Positions 24,372 through 33,615 are shown, counted from the stretch's first letter. The stretch is DNA of 64,000 nt from Streptomyces cathayae (GCF_029760955.1 NZ_CP121682.1:930001-994000); one strand, 5' to 3'. The notes: generated by a model not told the origin, from the sequence alone. Program-made: numbers and translations.

Positions 24372-24989
24372 ATGGGCTTCGTCGGCCGACCCTTCATTTT
24401 CCTCGCCGTTGCGGTTCTCGGCGGCTCTGCCGGGCTCGCTCTCATCGGATCCGCGTCGGCCGACGTGGTCCCGCGGAAGACGGCCGAGACTGCGGCACCC
24501 CACCCTGCCGACGGCTCCTCGGCGAAAAGCCGCACCCTCCGCGTGGAGGCCCGGCTGCGCGTCGGCGAAGAGCTGGATCTGGGTGCAACGGGCCGCAGCG
24601 TCGGCGATCAGTTCCTCTTCAGCGGGGATCTGGTCTCGACCGAGGGGCCGGAAGACCGCTTCGTCGGACGCTTCAGCGGGTCCTGCGTCCTCACCGACCT
24701 CGAACGCGACACGGGACCGTGCTCGTCGACCGCGGTGCTACCGGAAGGACAGATCACCGTCCAGGGCGAGCAAGCCGGAATTCCGGTACCGAGCCCGGTC
24801 GTCAACGCGATCACCGGAGGCACCGGAGAGTTCCGTAAGGCGCGTGGCCAGGTGACACAACGGGTGCTGACGCCGGCGACCTGGCACCTCACCTTCGAAG
24901 TTTTCGACGTGCAGCCTCATCGGACCGGGGACGGTCGCAGTCCGTCCGAGGCGCCGATGCCCACACCGTTGCCCTCCCCCGGCAAGTAG
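24372..24989 (+). CDS. Secreted protein with allene oxide cyclase barrel-like domain
   Basis: This 205-residue protein has a signal peptide (about 1-31, ending GSASA). A barrel domain follows with DLGATGRSVGDQFLFSGDLV, GSCVLTDLERDTGPCSSTAV, LPEGQITVQGE and AITGGTGEFRKARGQVT. That strand pattern is the dirigent/allene oxide cyclase-like barrel found in many Streptomyces secreted proteins. Two cysteines (GSCVL and GPCSS) probably form a disulfide. Bacterial function is unknown. GGAGG precedes the ATG. The next secreted gene follows after 88 bases and is probably in the same transcript. Confidence 0.8.
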   Translation: MGFVGRPFIFLAVAVLGGSAGLALIGSASADVVPRKTAETAAPHPADGSSAKSRTLRVEARLRVGEELDLGATGRSVGDQFLFSGDLVSTEGPEDRFVGRFSGSCVLTDLERDTGPCSSTAVLPEGQITVQGEQAGIPVPSPVVNAITGGTGEFRKARGQVTQRVLTPATWHLTFEVFDVQPHRTGDGRSPSEAPMPTPLPSPGK

Positions 24990-25077
24990 CCGCGCCAGGC
25001 GGTGCCGCCGCCGCCCGGGACGCGGTGGCGAGAGCAGTGGTCCGCGACCCGCACCCCTCACCACACAGGGAGACGTC

Positions 25078-25587
25078 GTGATCAAGAACTTCCGCACACT
25101 CCTGAACTGGGGCGTCGCCCTGGTCACCGCCACGGCCGCCACCGTCACGATCGGCGCAACCACCGGTGGCCCGCCGAACCCGCTGCCGGCCGACCCGCCG
25201 ACCCGCCCGACGGCCGGTCAGGAGAAGGAACCGCAGAGCGATTCCCGGGCGGCGGAGCGCCGGCAGATCGCCACATCGACCCTGGACGGGGACGCCAAGT
25301 TCACACTCACCGCTCTGCGGTCGCAGACCGATCCGCTCGCGGCATCCGTGCGCCTCCAGGTCTTCACCTTCGAGAACGGTGTGTGGAGGGAGTCGGACCG
25401 TGCTCTGGTCGGTGAGGCGGATGCCTGGTTCTGGTTCCCGCTGACCGGCCGCCACGCGGTGTGCGAGTTCTCCACCGCCGGTACGGAGCCCGCACCGGTC
25501 GCCGTCAGCCTGCTGATCACGCCGTCGATCGGCTGTTCACCGACCGAGGACTTCCGGATCGAGAACGGGCAGATCATCCCCGCCTGA
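25078..25587 (+). CDS. Secreted hypothetical protein
   Basis: This 169-residue protein is not recognised. The N-terminus (KNFRTLLNWGVALVTATAAT) is a plausible signal peptide or anchor, followed by a Pro/Thr-rich stretch (about 30-50). The mature part (65-169) is beta-rich, with LQVFTFENGVWRESDRALVG, the aromatic AWFWFPLTGRHAVCEF and a second cysteine in SIGCSPTEDF, suggesting a disulfide-stabilised sandwich. The GTG start follows GGGAGACGTC. It follows the barrel-protein gene on the same strand, so the two may act together outside the cell. Function is unassigned. Confidence 0.65.
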   Translation: MIKNFRTLLNWGVALVTATAATVTIGATTGGPPNPLPADPPTRPTAGQEKEPQSDSRAAERRQIATSTLDGDAKFTLTALRSQTDPLAASVRLQVFTFENGVWRESDRALVGEADAWFWFPLTGRHAVCEFSTAGTEPAPVAVSLLITPSIGCSPTEDFRIENGQIIPA

Positions 25588-26327
25588 CAGCGGCCGGGCA
25601 CCGTCGTCGCCCGCCGTCCACAGGGGGAGACGACGTGCCGGAAGTCCTCCGGCGTGCCGGCCGGGCAACCGACGCCGCAGCGATTCCGCCTCCCGGTGAG
25701 CACCGGGCGGCGGGCGGCGGGCGGCGGGCGGCGGGCGGCGGGCGGCGGGTTCAGCGTCGGTGCGTGCGGTGGCGGGTCCCGCAGGGCCAGGACCAGCAGC
25801 CACTGCGCCCGGTCGGGGGCGAGGACCGACGGCTGACCCGGATCAGGGCGCACAGCGTGGACATGCACGAGGACACCACGCGCTCCAGGACCTCGTCGTG
25901 CGGGCGGTCGCCCGCGGGGGCGTGGTGGTCGGCGGCGTGCACCGGCAGGAGAGGCAGCGGACCCGTCGGGCACCGCCACACCCGGCACCTCTGCCGTTCG
26001 GTCGTGTCGGCGAAGTCGCCTGTGCCTTCAGGGGCTTGGGGGGCGAGGACGGGAGTGGCGTCCGTGTCCCACAACCGTTCCAGGGGCGCCATGACGGTCT
26101 GCCGGCTGGGCCCCAGGACCACCCCCAGCGAAACCGTTACACTCTCGCACGTGAAGGATTGACGACGCTTTCCCTTCCATGGTTAGGTGTCCGTGCTTCC
26201 GGCGGTGGCCGGGGGGACGCCGTCGGAAGCACCAGTCCCCTGTCCCCGTCCCCGTCCAAGGGCGGGAAGCGCGCTTGCTTCCCGACGTACGACCCATACG
26301 GATCCGACGCAAGGAGCACCATCCGCG
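25588..26327. other. Intergenic region with G-rich tandem repeat
   Basis: These 740 bases precede the amidohydrolase gene. Apart from the heptamer array, minus-strand frames between about 25830 and 26120 look somewhat protein-like but contain no identifiable domain or start. They may be a decayed gene. The last 40 bases hold AAGGAG for the next gene. Confidence 0.4.
25704..25749. repeat. CGGGCGG heptamer tandem array
   Basis: Six perfect copies of CGGGCGG followed by CGGG. The strand has regular G-triplets and could form a G-quadruplex. It is a likely slippage-prone site. Confidence 0.9.
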
Positions 26328-27131
26328 ATGCACGACACCTCACCCTCCTTCCAGCTGCTGCCCGGCTCCCCCGACTCCCCCGTGATCCTGCACGTCCCGC
26401 ACTCCTCGCGGGTCGTGCCGGCGGAGGTGCGGAGCGGGATCACGCTCGACGACACCGCCCTGGAGCGGGAGTTGGACCACATGACCGACTCGCACACGGC
26501 CCAGATCGCGGAGCTGGCCGCCGGCCGGGTGCCCTCCGGTACGCCCTGGCGGTTCGTGAACCGGCTCTCCCGTCTGGTCGTCGACCCCGAGCGGTTCCCG
26601 GACGAGCGGGAGGAGATGCTGGCCGTCGGCATGGGGGCGGTGTACACGGGGACGTCGCACCGAGGTGAGCTGCGGCCGGGCGACCACGACGGACGTCCGC
26701 TCGTGGAGCGGTACTTCCACCCGTACGCCGAGGCCATGACCGACGCGGTCGCCGGGCGGCTGGACGCGGTGGGGCGGGCGGTCGTCATCGACGTGCACTC
26801 GTACCCGACCGAGCCCCTGCCGTACGAGCTCCACGGCACCGGCCCCCGCCCGCCGATCTGCCTGGGCACGCACCCCTTCCACACCCCGGCCGGGCTGCTC
26901 GCCCGCGCGGAGAAGGCGTTCGCGGGCTTCGGCGGTACGGGGGTCGACAGCCCCTTCGCGGGGACGTACGTACCGCTCGCGTACTACGGGAAGGATCCGC
27001 GGGTGAGCGCGCTGATGATCGAGATCCGCAGGGATCTGTACATGGACGAGCCGGGCGGCCCGGCGGGGCCGGGGCTCGCCGTGCTGGCGGAGGCGCTGGC
27101 GGAGCTGGTGCGGTCGGTCCACTCGGAGTAG
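26328..27131 (+). CDS. N-formylglutamate amidohydrolase family protein
   Basis: This 267-residue cytoplasmic protein has the FGase pattern: ILHVPHSSRVVPAEVR near the N-terminus, LDHMTDSHTAQIA, FVNRLSRLVVDPERF, VIDVHSYPTEPLPYE with metal-ligand Asp/His, and a C-terminal MIEIRRDLYMDEPG. These carry the Zn-site residues expected for the last step of the five-step histidine pathway (formylglutamate to glutamate and formate). No other hut gene is nearby, so a stand-alone amidohydrolase role is possible. The ATG has AAGGAG 11 bases upstream. It converges with the BCCT gene. Confidence 0.86.
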   Translation: MHDTSPSFQLLPGSPDSPVILHVPHSSRVVPAEVRSGITLDDTALERELDHMTDSHTAQIAELAAGRVPSGTPWRFVNRLSRLVVDPERFPDEREEMLAVGMGAVYTGTSHRGELRPGDHDGRPLVERYFHPYAEAMTDAVAGRLDAVGRAVVIDVHSYPTEPLPYELHGTGPRPPICLGTHPFHTPAGLLARAEKAFAGFGGTGVDSPFAGTYVPLAYYGKDPRVSALMIEIRRDLYMDEPGGPAGPGLAVLAEALAELVRSVHSE

Positions 27132-27161
27132 GCGTCCGGGCCGCCGCCCGCCACCCTGCCA

Positions 27162-27182
27162 CCGGCCCCGCGCAGGGGCCGG
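27162..27182. terminator. Hairpin between convergent genes
   Basis: CCGGCCCC (27162-27169) pairs with GGGGCCGG (27175-27182) over a 5-base loop, serving the amidohydrolase and the bet operon from opposite sides. Confidence 0.65.
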
Positions 27183-27189
27183 GCGGGGC

Positions 27190-29316
27190 CTACTCCTCCG
27201 GCAGGTGCGCGTCCGGTGCGTCCAGGCGGTGGCTGGGGAAGCTCGAGCGGGTGGCCGCCTCGTGGCGCATCCGCAGGAACTCCAGGTGCCGCTCGTACTG
27301 GTCGAGGGCGTCGGCGATGAGCTGTTCCTTGGTGTACCCCATCACGTCGTAGTCCTGGTTGCCCTCGGCGAGCCGGACCTCGAAACGTACGTAGGTGTCG
27401 TGCGTGCTGACCGATCGGGTGGCGAACGCGGGGGTCGGCAGCACGACGGGCCGGACCTCGTAGAGGAATTCGTCGCCGGGGCCGATCGGCACCCGCAGGC
27501 CGACATGGGGAAGGCCGTTCTCCTCGTCGACGCCCTCCAGGACCTCCGCCTCAGCTCCTTGCTCCCGCAGCTCCTGGGCGACCTCCTGGAAGGCGGGACG
27601 GCACACGTGGTCGACGAATCTCACGGCCGCCCGCCTGCCGGGGAACGCCATCGTCCGCGCCAGTCGATGCCGCCAGTTCGGCGCCCCCGGCAGACCGTGC
27701 TGCGTCATACGTCCGGAGAGCCTCCCGGGCAGCGTGGTGATCCTCGCCTCCGCCCGCATCCGCTCGGTGCGCAACGCCAGATAGAGCCCGGCCATGATCA
27801 GGAACATGACGAAGGAGAAGGGCAGCCCCATGATGATGGTGGCGTTGGTGAGCGCGTGCACACCGCCCACGATGAGCATGGCGAGGGTGAGCAGCCCTGT
27901 CGCCACCGCCCAGAAGATGCGCAGCCACGTCGGCGCGTCGGTCACCGGGGTGGGCAGCTCCGCGCTGAGGTTGCCCATGACCAGGGCCCCGGAGTCCGCG
28001 GAGGTGACGTACAGCAGCAGCCCGACGAAGGTCGCGAGTCCGGCGCTGAACAGGAACCCCGGATACTCCGCCAACAGGTTGTAGAAGCCCTGCTCGGGGA
28101 CGTTCATGGCCGTTTCGCCGAACGCGGTGTTCCCGTCGCGCACCAGGAACAGGGCGCTGTTGCCGAAGATCGACAGGAAGAGGCCGGTGAAGAGGAACGG
28201 GATGATCAGGGTCGCCGCGATGAACTCGCGCAGGGTGCGGCCTCGGGAGATGCGGGCCAGGAAGAGTCCGACGAACGGCGCCCAGGCGATCCACCAGGCC
28301 CAGAAGAAGAGCGTCCACGCGTCCAGCCACTCGACGGGCTGGTCGTAGGCGAAGGTGTTCAGGGTCATCGAGGGGAAACGGCTGATGTAGTCCCCGACGT
28401 TCTGGACCACGGCGTTGAGCAGCCGGAACGGTTCGCCGACGACGAGGATGTAGAGCATCAGCAGGGCGGCGAGGACGACGTTGAGCTGTGACAGCCTGCG
28501 GATGCCCTTGTCGACGCCGGAGGCCGCGGAGAAGGTGGCCATCCCCACCGCGACGACGATCAGGGCGATCTGTGCGGCCAGCCCCTCTTCCACGCCGAAG
28601 AGGACTTTCAGGCCGTAGTTCAGCTGCACCACGCCGATGCCGAGCGTCACGCCGATGCCGAACACGGTGCCGATGATGGCCGCCAGGTCGACGGTGTCGC
28701 CGATCCGCCCGTGGATGCGTCGGCCGATGAGCGGGTAGAGCGCGGAGCGGATCGCGAGCGGCAGATGGTACCGGAAGGAGAAGTAGGCGAGCGCCATGCC
28801 CATCAGCGCGTACATGCCCCAGCCGGTGATGCCGTAGTGGAACAGGGTCCACACCACGGCCTGCCGGGCGGCCTCGAGCGTCTCCGGATCGCCCTGCGGC
28901 GGCGCGAGGTAGTGGCTGACGGGCCCGGAGACCGAGAAGAACATCAGGTCGATGCCGATGCCCGCCGCGAACAGCATGGCCCCCCAGGTGAAGACACCGT
29001 AGTCGGGCCTGGAGTGCTTGGGGCCCAGCTTGACCGTGCCGTACTTGGACAAGGCGATGAAGACGACGAACAGCAGGTACAGGGTCGCGGCGAGGAAGTA
29101 GTACCAGCCGAACCAGTGGGAGATCTTGCCGACCGCCACGCCGATGACCGTTTCCGCACCGGAGGGGGTGATGATCGCCCAGATCGAGATCGCGAGGATG
29201 AGGGAGGCCGACCCGAAGAAGACCACGGGTTTGAGCCGGACCGTGCCCATCGGCACCTCCTCCGCCGCCATCTCCTCCGGCACGGCTCCGGTGCCCTTGT
29301 CTCCATCGGTCGACAC
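27190..29316 (-). CDS. betT: BCCT-family choline/betaine transporter of the bet operon
   Basis: This 708-residue paralog of the transporter at 11616-13892 has the same organisation: about twelve membrane segments, LGPKHSRPDYGVFTWGAM, GVDKGIRRLSQLN, and LFFWAWWIAWAPFVGLFLAR followed by SRGRTLREF. The C-terminal cytoplasmic tail (about 185 residues) contains WRHRLARTMAFPGRRA and a segment ending YTKEQLIADALDQYERHLEF, conserved in both paralogs. It is the third gene of betB-betA-betT, 119 bases after betA, so it most likely imports choline for conversion to glycine betaine. Confidence 0.93.
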   Translation of the reverse strand: MSTDGDKGTGAVPEEMAAEEVPMGTVRLKPVVFFGSASLILAISIWAIITPSGAETVIGVAVGKISHWFGWYYFLAATLYLLFVVFIALSKYGTVKLGPKHSRPDYGVFTWGAMLFAAGIGIDLMFFSVSGPVSHYLAPPQGDPETLEAARQAVVWTLFHYGITGWGMYALMGMALAYFSFRYHLPLAIRSALYPLIGRRIHGRIGDTVDLAAIIGTVFGIGVTLGIGVVQLNYGLKVLFGVEEGLAAQIALIVVAVGMATFSAASGVDKGIRRLSQLNVVLAALLMLYILVVGEPFRLLNAVVQNVGDYISRFPSMTLNTFAYDQPVEWLDAWTLFFWAWWIAWAPFVGLFLARISRGRTLREFIAATLIIPFLFTGLFLSIFGNSALFLVRDGNTAFGETAMNVPEQGFYNLLAEYPGFLFSAGLATFVGLLLYVTSADSGALVMGNLSAELPTPVTDAPTWLRIFWAVATGLLTLAMLIVGGVHALTNATIIMGLPFSFVMFLIMAGLYLALRTERMRAEARITTLPGRLSGRMTQHGLPGAPNWRHRLARTMAFPGRRAAVRFVDHVCRPAFQEVAQELREQGAEAEVLEGVDEENGLPHVGLRVPIGPGDEFLYEVRPVVLPTPAFATRSVSTHDTYVRFEVRLAEGNQDYDVMGYTKEQLIADALDQYERHLEFLRMRHEAATRSSFPSHRLDAPDAHLPEE

Positions 29317-29435
29317 GGTCGAATTCCCCCTTCATTCAGGACGAGGACAGGGACGAGGGCACCGGCTCTCGACGGCCGGCGGCATGCGCGGCGGGCGGAA
29401 GACCTCTCGCCGGTGCCCGCAGGTCCGCGGACCGG

Positions 29436-31010
29436 TCACCGTGCCGTCGCCTTGCCGGTGGGCCCGGGCTTGCCGGTGAGCAGGTCGGCGGCGCGTTCGG
29501 CGGCGAGCAGGACGGTCACCATGGGGTTGATGGTGGGCATCGTCGGGAACACCGACGCGTCGACGATGCGTACGCCCTCGACGCCGCGCAGCCTCAACTC
29601 CGGGTCGCAGACGGCCATCGGGTCGTCCGCCGCGCCCATGCGGCAGGTGCCCGCCGGGTGGTAGACGGTGTGGGCCGCGCGGCGCCCGTACTCCGACAGG
29701 TCGGCGTCGGAGGTGACGTCCGGGCCGGGCGCGACCTCGCGGACGAGCCAGCCGCTCAGGGGTTCGGTCGCGGCGACCTCCCGGGCCAGCTTGAGCCCTT
29801 CGACGATGGTGCGCTCGTCGTGGCCACCGGGGTCGGTGAAGTACCGGAAGTCCAGGGCGGGGTGCTCGGCCGGGTCGGAACTGCGCAGCCACATACGGCC
29901 GATGGAGCGGGCCCGGGGCACGTTCGGCGTCATGCACACCCCGTGCTCCGGGACGGGGTAGCCCAGGCGTTCGGTGTTGACGGTGAACGGCACCTGGTAG
30001 AAGTGGAACATCAGATCCGGGCGCGGCTGCCCCTTCTCGAGACGCAGGAACAGTCCGGCGTCGGAGTCCATCGCGGAGTTGGGCGGCAGCGGCTCCTTGG
30101 TCTCCCAGACCATCACGGACTCGGGGTGGTCCAGCAGGTTCTCCCCCACGCCGGGCAGGTCGACCTGTACCTCGATGCCCAGGCGGCGCAGGTCCTCGGC
30201 CGGGCCGATACCGGACAGCATCAGCAGGCGCGGGGTGTCGATGGCGCCGGCGCACAGCAGGAGTTCGCGTTCGGCGCGCACGGTGGCGGGCTCACCGTCG
30301 GCGCCGCGGACGGCGACCCGGGTCAGCCTCCCCGACTCGTCGGTGAGCAGCCGGTGGGCCCAGGTCTCCAGGAGGAGGGTGAGGTTGGGGCGGCGGTCCA
30401 TGACGGGGTGGAGGTAGGCCACGGAGGTGGAGGACCGCAGGTTGCCCTCCGGTTCGTAGGCCAGGGAGAAGAAGCCGGTGCCGTCGGCGAAGGGTTCGGC
30501 GTTGAAGTCGTCGATGACGGGGACGCCGGTGGCGCGGGAGGCGGCGGTGACGAAGTCCTTGGCGATGGGGTTGCGGTCGGCCTCGGCCACCGGGACGATC
30601 TTGGTGAGCAGCCGGTCGCGGTAGGGGAGGATCGTCGCCGGGTCCCAGCCGGTGCAGCCGTGGGCCACCCAGTCGTCGAGGTCCTGCGGCAGCGGCAGGA
30701 AACTGATCAGCGTGTTGTGGGAGGAGCAGCCGCCGAGCACCCGGGCCCGTGAGTGCAGGATGTGGGAGTTGCCGCGCGGCTGTTCGACGGTGGTGTAGCC
30801 GTAGTCGAACTCCGAGCCGAGCAGGTTGATCCAGTTGCGCAGACGCAGGATGCGCTCGTCACCGACGTCGCTGGGGCCGCCCTCGATGACGCAGACACGG
30901 CAGTCGGGGTCCTCGCTCAGACGGGCGGCGAGCACACAGCCGGCGGTGCCGCCGCCGACGATGACGTAGTCGTAGGAGGACTCGGCGCCGTGCGGGGTGG
31001 TGGAGGCCAT
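29436..31010 (-). CDS. betA: Choline dehydrogenase (GMC oxidoreductase)
   Basis: This 524-residue FAD enzyme oxidises choline to betaine aldehyde. The N-terminal FAD motif is YDYVIVGGGTAGCVLAARLS. The GMC signature 1 region is HILHSRARVLGGCSSHN and signature 2 is GAIDTPRLLMLSGIGP. The catalytic His lies in YHPAGTCRMG, and the C-terminal FAD-contact segment is TINPMVTVLLAAERAADLL. The ATG at 31010 puts the FAD motif at residue 12, with AAAGG upstream. It is second in the bet operon, 67 bases after betB. Related alcohol oxidases exist, but the operon context supports choline. Confidence 0.92.
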   Translation of the reverse strand: MASTTPHGAESSYDYVIVGGGTAGCVLAARLSEDPDCRVCVIEGGPSDVGDERILRLRNWINLLGSEFDYGYTTVEQPRGNSHILHSRARVLGGCSSHNTLISFLPLPQDLDDWVAHGCTGWDPATILPYRDRLLTKIVPVAEADRNPIAKDFVTAASRATGVPVIDDFNAEPFADGTGFFSLAYEPEGNLRSSTSVAYLHPVMDRRPNLTLLLETWAHRLLTDESGRLTRVAVRGADGEPATVRAERELLLCAGAIDTPRLLMLSGIGPAEDLRRLGIEVQVDLPGVGENLLDHPESVMVWETKEPLPPNSAMDSDAGLFLRLEKGQPRPDLMFHFYQVPFTVNTERLGYPVPEHGVCMTPNVPRARSIGRMWLRSSDPAEHPALDFRYFTDPGGHDERTIVEGLKLAREVAATEPLSGWLVREVAPGPDVTSDADLSEYGRRAAHTVYHPAGTCRMGAADDPMAVCDPELRLRGVEGVRIVDASVFPTMPTINPMVTVLLAAERAADLLTGKPGPTGKATAR

Positions 31011-31077
31011 GGGATGCCTTTCTTCGGTGGCCGTCGGGAGGGGCGGGCGGTGTGCCGCGTCGTGCTGCCGTGCCTGG

Positions 31078-32544
31078 TCAGCCCTTGAACCAGCCGGAGG
31101 GCCCCGGGGCGAGGTTCTGGTAGATGTGCTTGGCCTCCTGGTACTCGCGCAGGCCCGTGGGGCCCAGCTCGCGCCCGACGCCGGAGCGGCCGAAGCCGCC
31201 CCACTCGGCCTGCGGTACGTAGGGGTGGAAGTCGTTGATCCACACGGTGCCGTGCCGCAGCCGCTGGGCGACGCGCTGGGCACGGCTCGCGTCGGAGGTC
31301 CACACGCCGCCGGCCAGGCCGTAGCGGGTGTCGTTGGCCAGCTCCACCGCCTCGTCCTCGGTGTGGAAACGCTCGACGGTGACGACCGGTCCGAAGACCT
31401 CTTCCTGCACGATGTGCATGGACTTGTCGCAGTCGGCGAAGACCGTCGGCAGCAGGAAGAAGCCGCGGCTCAGCGCCGGGTCGTCGGGGCGGGTGCCGCC
31501 GGTGACGAGCCGGGCGCCCTCCTCCCGGGCGACGGCGATGTGGCGTTCGACCTTGTCACGGTGCTCGGCGGAGCTGAGCGGGCCGCTCTCGGTGCCCTCC
31601 TCCATGCCGCTGCCCAGGCGGATCGACTGGGCGCGCCGGGCGAGGGAGTCGACGAACCGGTCGTACAGGGAGTCCTGGACCAGCAGGCGTGAACCGGCGG
31701 AGCAGACCTGCCCGGCGTGCAGGAAGGCGGCGTCCAGCGCGTAGTCCACGGCGGCGGCGAAGTCGGCGTCCTCGAAGACGATGTTGGGGTTCTTGCCGCC
31801 CAGTTCCAGGGCGACGGTCTTCGGCCCCTCGGCGGCGGCGGCCATGATGGCGCGTCCGGTGGCCAGGCCTCCGGTGAAGGACACCAGGTCGACCTCGGGA
31901 TGGCCGGTCAGGGCCGCGCCGACGGTCGCCCCGGAACCGAGCACCAGGTTGGCGACGCCGGGCGGGGCGCCGGCCTCCTCGATCAGCCGGATCATGGCGA
32001 TCGTGGTGAGCGGTGTGGTCTCGCTGGGTTTGAGGACGAAGGTGTTTCCGGCGGCCAGCGCCGGCGCCACCTTCCACGAGGCCTGCAGCAGCGGGTAGTT
32101 CCAGGGGGCGATGAGCGCGCACACCCCGACCGGCTGGTAGACGACACGGCTGAGGACGTCCGGGCCGACGTCCACGACACGGCCGCCGTCCTTGCCCGCG
32201 AGTTCCGCGAAGTAGCGGAAGGCGTTCGCCACGTCCTCCACGTCGAAGCGGGACTCGGTCAGCGTCTTGCCGGTGTCGGCGGTCTCGGTGCGGGCGATCT
32301 CCTCCTTGTCGCGCAGCAGCAGGTCGTGGACGCGCATCAGCAGGTCGGCGCGCCGGCGGGTGGGGGCGTTCGCCCAGTCCCCCTCGTCGAAGGCACGCCG
32401 GGCGGCGCGCACCGCGCGGTCCACGTCGGTGGCGTCCGCCTCGTCGACGGTGGTCACGACGGAGGCGTCGTACGGGTTGACCACCTCCCGCCGCCCGCCG
32501 GCCGCCGCCTTCGTCCACTCGCCGTCGATGTACAGCTCGCCCAC
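31078..32544 (-). CDS. betB: Betaine aldehyde dehydrogenase
   Basis: This 488-residue NAD(P)-dependent aldehyde dehydrogenase converts betaine aldehyde to glycine betaine. Motifs seen are PWNYPLLQASWKVAPALAAG, VSFTGGLATGRAIM (Gly where FTGS is usual), the general base in LELGGKNPN, and the catalytic Cys in FLHAGQVCSAGSRL. The start is GTG 32544, preceded by AAGGAGG with 7 bases spacing; a longer in-frame extension lacks conserved residues. It is the first gene of betB-betA-betT. The 5' region contains a dyad and two tandem repeat arrays, but no local betI-type regulator is present. Confidence 0.93.
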   Translation of the reverse strand: MGELYIDGEWTKAAAGGRREVVNPYDASVVTTVDEADATDVDRAVRAARRAFDEGDWANAPTRRRADLLMRVHDLLLRDKEEIARTETADTGKTLTESRFDVEDVANAFRYFAELAGKDGGRVVDVGPDVLSRVVYQPVGVCALIAPWNYPLLQASWKVAPALAAGNTFVLKPSETTPLTTIAMIRLIEEAGAPPGVANLVLGSGATVGAALTGHPEVDLVSFTGGLATGRAIMAAAAEGPKTVALELGGKNPNIVFEDADFAAAVDYALDAAFLHAGQVCSAGSRLLVQDSLYDRFVDSLARRAQSIRLGSGMEEGTESGPLSSAEHRDKVERHIAVAREEGARLVTGGTRPDDPALSRGFFLLPTVFADCDKSMHIVQEEVFGPVVTVERFHTEDEAVELANDTRYGLAGGVWTSDASRAQRVAQRLRHGTVWINDFHPYVPQAEWGGFGRSGVGRELGPTGLREYQEAKHIYQNLAPGPSGWFKG

Positions 32545-32580
32545 CGTGGGGCCTCCTTCGCGTCCGGCCGGTACCGATCG

Positions 32581-32596
32581 GTTGCCGGTCGGCAAC
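32581..32596. promoter_or_regulatory. Dyad upstream of betB
   Basis: GTTGCC-GGTC-GGCAAC, flanked by outer ACCG...CGGT, lies 37 bases upstream of the betB start. It is a candidate operator for osmotic or choline-dependent control. Confidence 0.45.
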
Positions 32597-32681
32597 ACGG
32601 TCATCGTGCGGTCGGCGGCTCCGGGGCGCACGGCCACCGTCGCGACCGGGTGGTCCGGGTGCCCCGGGCGGGCTAACGAAC

Positions 32682-32735
32682 GGACGGGGTGGGAGGACCG
32701 GACGGGGCGGGAGGACCGGACGGGGCGGGAGGACC
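32682..32735. repeat. 18-bp tandem repeat, three copies
   Basis: Unit GGACGGGGYGGGAGGACC repeated three times with one change (T/C). It lies in the region upstream of betB. Confidence 0.9.
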
Positions 32736-32745
32736 GGAGGAGCCG

Positions 32746-32829
32746 ACCGGGACGGGACGGTCGGGACGGGAAGGTCGGGACGGGACGGTCGGGACGGGAA
32801 GGTCGGGACGGGAAGGTCGGGACGGGACG
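32746..32829. repeat. 14-bp tandem repeat, six copies
   Basis: Six units of 14 bases, consensus GTCGGGACGGGAMG with A/C alternating near the end; the first copy begins ACC instead of GTC. The array sits between the iron operon end and betB. Between 32545 and 32904 no gene is seen. Confidence 0.9.
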
Positions 32830-32904
32830 GGCCGGACGAGCCGGTCGGGAGGTGTGCGCGGGGTTGACGCGTGGGGCGTTGTCCCGGCAGCGGGCGTCCC
32901 TGTG

Positions 32905-33615
32905 TCAGGCCGGCGGTCCGTCCCGGCCGGCCAGGCAGCAGTCGCCGCACTTCGAGCCGTCCGGCACCCGGTAGTAGAGGCAGCAGCTGCGGCGGCGGAA
33001 CGTGAGCCCCGGGCCGGTGATCACTCCGGTGCCCGCGAGCCGTCCGGTGTCCAGCAGCCGGGTGGTGAGGTCCGTGAGCGGCTCGTGCAGCTCGGGGCGG
33101 GCCGACAGCAGGACCTGGGCCGATCCGACGAGCGCGGAGGCGGCGTTCCCGTCCAGCAGTCGCGGGGCGATCTTGACACGCAGTCCGCTCTCGAGCGCGC
33201 GCAACTGCCGCATCACCTGCTCGTTCAGGGCGAGAGCGGGGTCGGGGAGCCGCTCGGCGTACCAGCCGGCGGGGCGGGGCAGGCAAAGGGCCGGTCCGTC
33301 GTCGGCACGCCGCAGCTCCGTCAGGTCCGGGACGATCCCGTGCAGCAGCACGCACGCCAGGGCAGGGGACCAGAGGCGGGCCGCGTGCCCGAGGTGGGCG
33401 ATGGACACGCCGATCCGCGGTTCGCCGGTGCGGTACCGCCGCGCGACGGCTTCGGCCAGGTCGGTGAAGCCGCGCGCGGCGGACCGGTCGAGCAGGTGCC
33501 GGCCCTCGTCCGGGCCGCCGACGGGCAGGACGAAGAAGCCGCCGAGGGCCGCCACCTCGTGCAGGGCCGCGGTGACGGCCTCGGTGGGTGCCTGAGCCTG
33601 AGCGTGTTCGGTCAT
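32905..33615 (-). CDS. FhuF-like ferric-siderophore reductase, 2Fe-2S
   Basis: This 236-residue cytoplasmic protein ends in the FhuF-type cluster motif: C211-C212, ten residues, C223-x2-C226 (RSCCLYYRVPDGSKCGDCCL). That CC-x10-C-x2-C arrangement binds the unusual 2Fe-2S cluster that reduces Fe(III) released from siderophores. The upstream part, with ALALNEQVMRQLRALESG and GNAASALVGSAQVLL, is like the helical body of FhuF proteins. It is the last of five iron-uptake genes, 114 bases after the ferredoxin-like gene, which supports intracellular iron release. ATG 33615 has AAGGAAA upstream. Confidence 0.85.
   Translation of the reverse strand: MTEHAQAQAPTEAVTAALHEVAALGGFFVLPVGGPDEGRHLLDRSAARGFTDLAEAVARRYRTGEPRIGVSIAHLGHAARLWSPALACVLLHGIVPDLTELRRADDGPALCLPRPAGWYAERLPDPALALNEQVMRQLRALESGLRVKIAPRLLDGNAASALVGSAQVLLSARPELHEPLTDLTTRLLDTGRLAGTGVITGPGLTFRRRSCCLYYRVPDGSKCGDCCLAGRDGPPA

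Noticed and set aside
32682..32829. Tandem repeats considered as a CRISPR array
   Set aside because: Units are directly abutting with no unique spacers, and no cas genes are nearby. The Cas4-like gene at 55081 is far away and in another context.
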